Below are positions 58,392 to 64,000 of a stretch of 64,000 nt of DNA, in pieces. Location: contig OX578277.1 in the NCBI GenBank assembly GCA_951217055.1, positions 65,814,388 to 65,878,387 of the forward strand. The letters are read 5' to 3'. Source of the DNA: Gerris lacustris (lineage: Eukaryota > Arthropoda > Insecta > Hemiptera > Gerridae). Below the pieces are notes generated by a model. The model did not search any database. It worked only from the letters and a program-made list of their open reading frames with translations, and was not told the origin of the DNA. Each line of letters starts with the position of its first letter. Within the stretch, counting starts at the first letter, position 1. The position numbers and the translations under genes are program-made.

Positions 58392-59364
58392 ACAACTTAA
58401 ATCGAACATTTTTATGTCTTAAAACGGAAAATGTAAAGTTAGTTATCCTATTTATTTAATATTTCAAATAATATAAAAGTTAAAGTTACTTACTTTTAGT
58501 AACACGAAATAAATTTATTATTATTATAATTTTTAATCTAATCAAAATCTATAACCGATAATTTAACAGTTCTACAATAAAAAATAATACTATTATTAAA
58601 ATTGTTATTTGGGTTAGTTTTTATTCTTTCTCATTCCAAAATAAATTACTGAAAAGTAATGTTTTTAAACCAATTATTTGTTCTATTCTTTTCTTTTTTT
58701 TTTGTCTTCTCATGTTTTTGAGAATGTCAAATTAATTTACCCAATTGGTTAATTTCAGTTTTTGGCTTTCGCCGCCTGCGTCGCCGTCGCTAGGGCTGGT
58801 GTCATCGGCGCTCCCGCCGTCGTTGCCCCCGGAGCACCTCTGGCTTACGGACACGCCGCTCCTTTGGCTTACGGACGTGCTGGTCCTTTGGCTTATGGAC
58901 ACGCCGCCCCCGCTGTAGTTGCCGCTAGGGCCTACGCCCCTGCCGTCGCCGCTCCCCTCGCTTACGGACACGCCGCCCCCGTTGTTGCCAAGACCGTTGT
59001 CGCTGATGAGTATGACCCCAACCCTCAGTACTCTTATGCTTATGACATCCAGGACGCTCTTACCGGAGACTCCAAAAGCCAGCACGAAAGCCGTAACGGT
59101 GATGTCGTACAGGGTAGCTACTCCCTCGTCGAACCCGACGGTTCCGTCAGGACCGTAGAATACACCGCCGACCCCGTCAACGGATTCAACGCCGTCGTAC
59201 ACAAGAGTGGTGCCGCCGTAGTCAAGGCCGCTCCCGTTGTTAAGACCATCGCCGCTGCCCCCGTTGTCGCCGCTAGGGCTTATGCCGCTCCCGCTGTTGT
59301 AGCTCACGCCGCCCCCGCTGTATACGCCTCCCACGGTGCTCCCCTCCTCTCTGCCTACCACTAA
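57942..59364 (+). CDS. RR-2 cuticle protein (two exons)
   Basis: Structural chitin-binding protein secreted by epidermis into cuticle. Exon 1 is ATG TAC AAG (57942-57950), then GTATAG. Exon 2 starts after TTTCAG at 58759 and ends with TAA at 59362-59364, giving 204 residues. An intron splitting the signal peptide after three or four codons is typical of CPR genes. The signal peptide is [16 protein letters not shown]. Next come 'APLAYGHA' type repeats, then the RR-2 Rebers-Riddiford domain (about residues 83-145) with [38 protein letters not shown] and [17 protein letters not shown], then an Ala/Val/Pro tail (AAPVV, AYAAP). Coding GC is far above the flanks, usual for these genes. A long antisense frame across exon 2 is a by-product of that composition. 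The RR-2 class suits hard cuticle. Confidence 0.95.
58315..58390. repeat. (TA)n microsatellite in the cuticle gene intron
   Basis: Nearly pure TA over about 75 bp, inside the 808-bp intron between the two coding exons. Confidence 0.95.
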
Positions 59365-59392
59365 GTTCCTCTTTTAGTCATATGTACATAAA

Positions 59393-59398
59393 AATAAA
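59393..59398 (+). terminator. Polyadenylation signal of the cuticle gene
   Basis: AATAAA lies 29 bp after the stop codon, giving a very short 3' UTR, as is common for cuticle genes. Confidence 0.75.
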
Positions 59399-59419
59399 TT
59401 ATTTAACTTATTAGCCAAC

Positions 59420-60133
59420 CACAATTCAATGCATTACTTTCTTTTCACCTTTGTACCAAAACCAAGGGATAAAACAATATTATGTCGCAATAATCATTTT
59501 TAGATATCTTGCGAATATTTGTGGAAAACACTAACAAAATAAATAAACGCATTTGATCCTTGATATTGCCAAAGCTAAAAAATAATAACAATAACAATTA
59601 CATAAAATTTAATATTATCAAAAATTAAGAATGAAGTAAAATTTATTAAATATGTTAATTAATAAATCAAATATAAAGTAATAAATCTAAATAAAGTAAA
59701 GATCAAACAATAAAACAAAGCATTACCTTTTATATACATCGTGAATATTCACTTTTATTTAAAGTGAATTGTACCTGAAATATTTAAGTACCTATATTTT
59801 AAATAATTTCTTTTATAGAGTGCCTATAAAAGCATACATATAACATACATATGCATTAAAGACCTATAATAATAATCAATTTAATTGTCTCAAATAATAA
59901 TTGAAAAAATGTATATAAATAACACTTTATTTAAAGCAGAGTTTTCTTTGCTTCAACTTAAAATTCAACATTTTAATATTTAAAACCTGTTACTTGTTAA
60001 AACAATGAGTTGCAGCTATTTTTCACCAATATTATTCCAAACTAAATTTTATGAATATTGCTTTCTTGATGGACGATATTTGCCTTTAAAAACTGAATAA
60101 TAATGGTAGTTATATAGTTAGTAAATTAATTAT
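59420..60133. other. AT-rich DNA downstream of the cuticle gene
   Basis: No gene, transposase or clear repeat seen. Confidence 0.4.
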
Positions 60134-60378
60134 TATATCGTGTGCCTGAAAGTAAAAGTCACTAAGTGTTTTTTTTATTTATTTTTTAAAAAGTCTTCAG
60201 ATCTCTATATGGTCAATTAAAGTAATTGGAAGATGTCCTGAATATTTAAACAAAAAGGAAATATTATATTCATTTTGTAAGATATTTGTGGAAAATAATA
60301 TTTATCATGTTTAAAACTATGTGTAAAAAGAATTAATAATGCTAGTTAGTGACTTTTACCTTCAGAGCAGACGATATA
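60134..60378. mobile_element. 245-bp MITE
   Basis: Imperfect terminal inverted repeats of about 33 bp: 'tatatcgtgtgc' plus 'ctgaaagtaaaagtcactaa' on the left (60134-60165), and the complement with one change in the last 20 bp on the right (60346-60378). The interior is AT-rich and non-coding. No certain target duplication. Confidence 0.6.
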
Positions 60379-61052
60379 CATCTCGTTTAATAATAGAGGC
60401 TTGAGAAGTTCATAAGTTTGAGCAGGGAGTGTTAAGAGGTATTAAGTTACTGGTGCTTAGTGATCAGAGTTAGGCTATGTGGGTCAAGGATGAGAAAATT
60501 ATACGTACATGACCAGGCGTCTCCTGTCCTTAAAATCATTGCCAACAGGAAACACCCACCTACCTAGCTGTTACCAACACAGTAATTACTAGTAACCAAT
60601 AAAATTATTATTATTTAGTAGTCATTTTAATAATTATCTAATATTATCATCTATAACATCCTTGTTAGGTGTTGTAACAAGGGCAAAGGGTAAATGTCTG
60701 TGAACTTCCCTCTCCTTTCTCCTCTTGTCTGTTTCTCTACATAAGTATTTATTTGATTAGATTTTAGATATTACTAAATTTGATAATAATAACGTCAAAT
60801 CATTTTTAAATAAAATCTTTTATTACGTTTCCTCCCTTACATTTTTCTTGTCTTATTCCCTGGATTGTAAACCACTATCTAAGAAATGTTTGGGCCTGGG
60901 TTAAGGATGAAGTGCAGGGACCCCCAACCTATCATGGTGGAGTAAGAGCATCAAAATACCCTTTAGTGATAGATTTTCTACGGCGAAATTCTTTAACAGT
61001 TACAATTCTATGTCCTGGAGCGGTAGACAAATTATTAATTTAAGAGGAGGAA
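60379..61052. other. Intergenic DNA, no gene seen
   Basis: Mixed composition without recognisable features. Confidence 0.35.
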
Positions 61053-61490
61053 GTCCAGTCATCCACCATGACTTAATGAGCGAATTTTCAAAGAAATCTG
61101 AATTATTGGCTTATAATAATATAGGAAAATTTTGGTTTAGACTTTGGATGGGTGAAAAAAAAAATTGGTACACACGGGTACGGGGTACAAAAGTCAAAAT
61201 AGTACAAACCCTTCAACATGCATGCCGTTGTAAAGCTCTTTAAGAGTACAGTAATTGTTGTTATGTACTTTATGTCATATTTTCATATAAGAGGAGGGAA
61301 AAATGGAAAAACATGTTTTTATGCTATTTTTGACCCTAAATTGTCAAAATTTGACCCCTAAATGAACTCCAAAAATTTTGGCCAACGACCTCATCCTTTC
61401 TTTTGATATTATTGACATTTTAAAATTTGTTTGGATTTTTTAAGTGCTTCCTAGCAGGAGATATCGTCTGGAGTGACATACACACACACT

Positions 61491-61584
<94 letters not shown>

Positions 61585-61680
61585 AAAAAATTGTTAAATT
61601 TCAGGAATCCATCCAGAATGGTCTTAAACGAATTTCCATGAAGAAAATTTTCAAAAATTCGCATTAAAAAAATGTTGAAG
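61053..61680. repeat. Dispersed repeat with internal (TA)n, copy 3
   Basis: It matches 50434-50950 in order ('gtccagtcatccaccatgac', 'ttattggcttataataatat', 'gaccctaaattgtcaaaatt', 'gatatcgtctggagtgacat'). Its microsatellite is a long pure TA run (61495-61580) at the same position. Frames across the TA run are artefacts. Confidence 0.75.
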
Positions 61681-62411
61681 CCATTGCAATAGCTTAATTT
61701 CCTTCGAAAATTCGCCAACAATTACTATACACGCAATGGTTCATTCTTTATTAAGTTAATTGCGGGGTGCGATGTGCCCCCACAGTTATATTGTCGGGCT
61801 TCCTTCTGTTAAGGCGTAAGGCGTTACATTGAGCTTACGAATTAATTGAAGAATGAATACTTTACCGTATTAATTTGATGAATACGAAAGTACGACAACC
61901 CTATACTATTACTCTAAAACATTATTCAGTATTGCGAAACGATGTGGCCTCCCTGTTCTCCATTCCCTAATCAAATTTAAAAAATTATTAGTACATTACA
62001 ACTTTGTATACAGATTTTGGACGTCAAAATAAATTCATACAATAAAATTATATCTTTAGCGCAATAGTTATGCATTTAACTCCCTTCCTTTAATCTCGTT
62101 GCGTTTTGTTTACGATTTTTTATTGTTTCGAGGTCATCTTAGAAACCCTTATGCTTTTGGTAGTTCGTCCGTCCGTCCATCGCCTCTTGAAGTATATCTT
62201 ACGACCTGTATATCTACTGTAGCTAGAAATTTGAAATTTGGTTTACAAGTTAAACTTTTTTTTGCCCAAAAACAGGAAAGAAATGGAAAAATATATTAAA
62301 CAAACACAATTTCTTCGATCAGTGAGCAATTGCGAACTGATCGCAATATTTTATATATTTTTTGAGTGGGGTATCATTTCGAAGGTATTGAAATGTAGAT
62401 ATAAATATATA
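61681..62411. other. Intergenic DNA, no gene seen
   Basis: The right part (62340-62400) carries 'gagtggggtatcatttcgaa', linking it to the poly-C repeat family at 31637. Otherwise unassigned. Confidence 0.35.
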
Positions 62412-63980
62412 TACAGTAGAGCGTCGATTATCCGAACGGGCAAGGGGGGCAAATGCCCAGGGGCCCGAGTCTCCAGGGGGCCCGGGCCGCCGGGGGACGG
62501 CTCTGGGTTTTTACAATCAAAAAAGGCAAGATGGATATTGTAATTAGTGGCATAACTATGGGCCCAAATCGCGGGCGGACCACGGTACCAAGGGGCCCCC
62601 AAATCCAAATAAAACATGAAATTACTATATTTGTACCAATGTCGGTAGGGGCCCCTTTAGAGCATAATCAATTTTAACTTAAAATTATACTTCTATACTA
62701 TTGTAAAGGGGACCCCATTCAGTTCTGAATGCAAATGTTTTTTCCTTTTCTTTTCTCATCAATTTTTTTTTGGCGTGGGGCCCCTATGCCCTAGCTAAGT
62801 TTGGGAGGGACAGGCTCCCTTGAGCCCCGGGCTTCCAGGGGCGGCTCTGGATTTTTAACAACTAAAAAGGCAAGATGGATATTGTGATTAGTGGCATAAC
62901 TATAATAGGTCTGAATTGCGGGTGGGCCCCGGAGTCAAGGGGCCCCCAAATCTAAAAAAAACATGAACCTACTATCTTTGTACCAATGTCGGTAGAGGCC
63001 CCTTGAGAGCATAATAAAAACTAACTTGGAATTATACTTCTATACTATTGTAAAGGGACACCATTAAGTTCTGAACGCAAATGTTTTTTTGTTTTTTTTT
63101 CTTAAGATTTTTTTTTTTTTTTTTTGCGACGGCCCCTAATGACCTAGCTAAGTTTGGGAGGCAAAGTTGATTCACGCAATGGAAATTAAACAGACACATA
63201 TACAAACTTAACCAGCAGTGCATATGTATTTGAAATTCGTCCCCACCAAACATCTTTTTTTTAGAACAAACTTGCCCTCAGAAATTCTTAAAACTCATCT
63301 TTTTGCTCTTAAATTTTAAAAAATTTTCCGGGGGAGGACCCCCGGACCAACCCCGTTATTTGTTCAAAGGGGCCCAGATGCTAAGTTCATCACTAATTGT
63401 GAAGAACATAAAATTATTCCAAACGTGTCATAAGTATGGAAGTTTGAACTTTAGTGTTACATTTAGTTATGTCCTTAGATTTTTATCTTATTCAATATGG
63501 TCGATGTTGATTTATCGGAGAGAAACTGACAGACAAATCATATTGGCATACTGATATTAATATTTTTTTCCTAGTAATGCAACTTTCTTTTTGTATTAAA
63601 AGAAGATGCGTAACTTAATCATTTTGATTTGTTTTTTCTTAATCTCACAATTTTAGCAATCAATTTATATTATGCTTTATTTTATATAATGTATTTTACA
63701 AAGTGTAAAAGAAGGTTTTTTAATGATACCTGCTACAAAACTACTCAATTATTTGTTGTTTTTTTAGCCCATCTTAGTTTAACATCAAAATTTGTCCCCA
63801 CCAAACATCTTTTCCTCTAAGGACAAAGTTGCCCTCAGAAATCTTTAAAACTCATATTTTGGTAATTAAATTTTAAAAAATTTTCCGGGGGAGGACCCCC
63901 CCCCCTTATTTGTTTAAAGGAGCCCAGGTGCTAACTTGCCCAGGGGCCCGGAAATCCTCTCAGCGGCCCTGGACAATACT
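62412..63980. mobile_element. Nested GC-rich hAT-like and pogo-like fragments
   Basis: A pogo-type start CAGTAGAGCGTCGATTATCC at 62415 is followed directly by unrelated GC-rich sequence. 'ggcggctctgg'-type sequence begins two diverged direct repeats of about 310 bp (from near 62497 and 62841), both running through 'aaaggcaagatggatattgt', 'agtggcataactat', 'tttgtaccaatgtcggtag' and 'atacttctatactattgtaa'. A further direct repeat pair, 63238-63385 and 63797-63935, shares 'gtccccaccaaacatctttt', 'gttgccctcagaaat' and 'ccgggggaggaccccc'. The last part reads 'cccaggggcccgg' and 'agcggccctgg', which looks like a hAT end. No transposase frame. Confidence 0.5.
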
Positions 63981-64000
63981 GTGGACCCTTAAAGCTTCCT

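Noticed and set aside
58732..59361. 209-codon Gly/Ser-rich frame antisense to the cuticle protein exon
   Set aside because: It is the mirror of a GC-rich Ala/Val/Pro coding exon. No splice sites, promoter or family similarity support it.

Overview
The window looks like nuclear DNA from an insect: AT-rich, intron-containing and crowded with transposable elements. The best evidence is a chitin-binding RR-2 cuticle protein gene, which is arthropod-specific, together with insect-type Penelope, copia, gypsy and non-LTR elements. I cannot name the order or species with confidence. A hemipteran or similar repeat-rich insect would fit.

Two host genes are supported. The first is a complete Vps8 orthologue on the minus strand (start codon at 30572, stop at 7252). 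I resolved it into 23 coding exons whose lengths sum to 3,588 nt, giving a 1,195-residue protein with an N-terminal beta-propeller region and a C-terminal RING-H2 finger. The second is a two-exon cuticle protein gene on the plus strand (57942-59364), with a TATA box, an arthropod initiator, a polyadenylation signal and a possible ecdysone/Ftz-F1 site upstream. The two genes do unrelated jobs (CORVET endosomal tethering and cuticle structure) and lie about 27 kb apart.

The rest is mobile or repetitive. 1-7.2 kb: decayed gypsy-type integrase, a pogo-like end, a hAT MITE and an iterated 14-bp motif. 7.3-30.5 kb: Vps8 introns carrying a nearly intact Penelope-like element with 15-bp target duplications, three MITEs with TTA/TAA duplications, a long palindrome containing a hammerhead-ribozyme-like motif, fold-back elements, and a 24-bp tandem repeat that copies a splice acceptor. 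30.6-57.8 kb: nested repeats, including long hairpins, a 5'-truncated but open non-LTR retrotransposon, a 302-bp tandem unit with a hammerhead core, a higher-order satellite, a second copy of a 560-bp MITE and a truncated copia element. 59.4-64 kb: dispersed repeats and GC-rich nested hAT-like fragments.

The most interesting material is the self-cleaving-ribozyme-like sequences: the 302-bp unit near 39.5-40 kb, and Penelope-type motifs near 20.4-21.1 kb.
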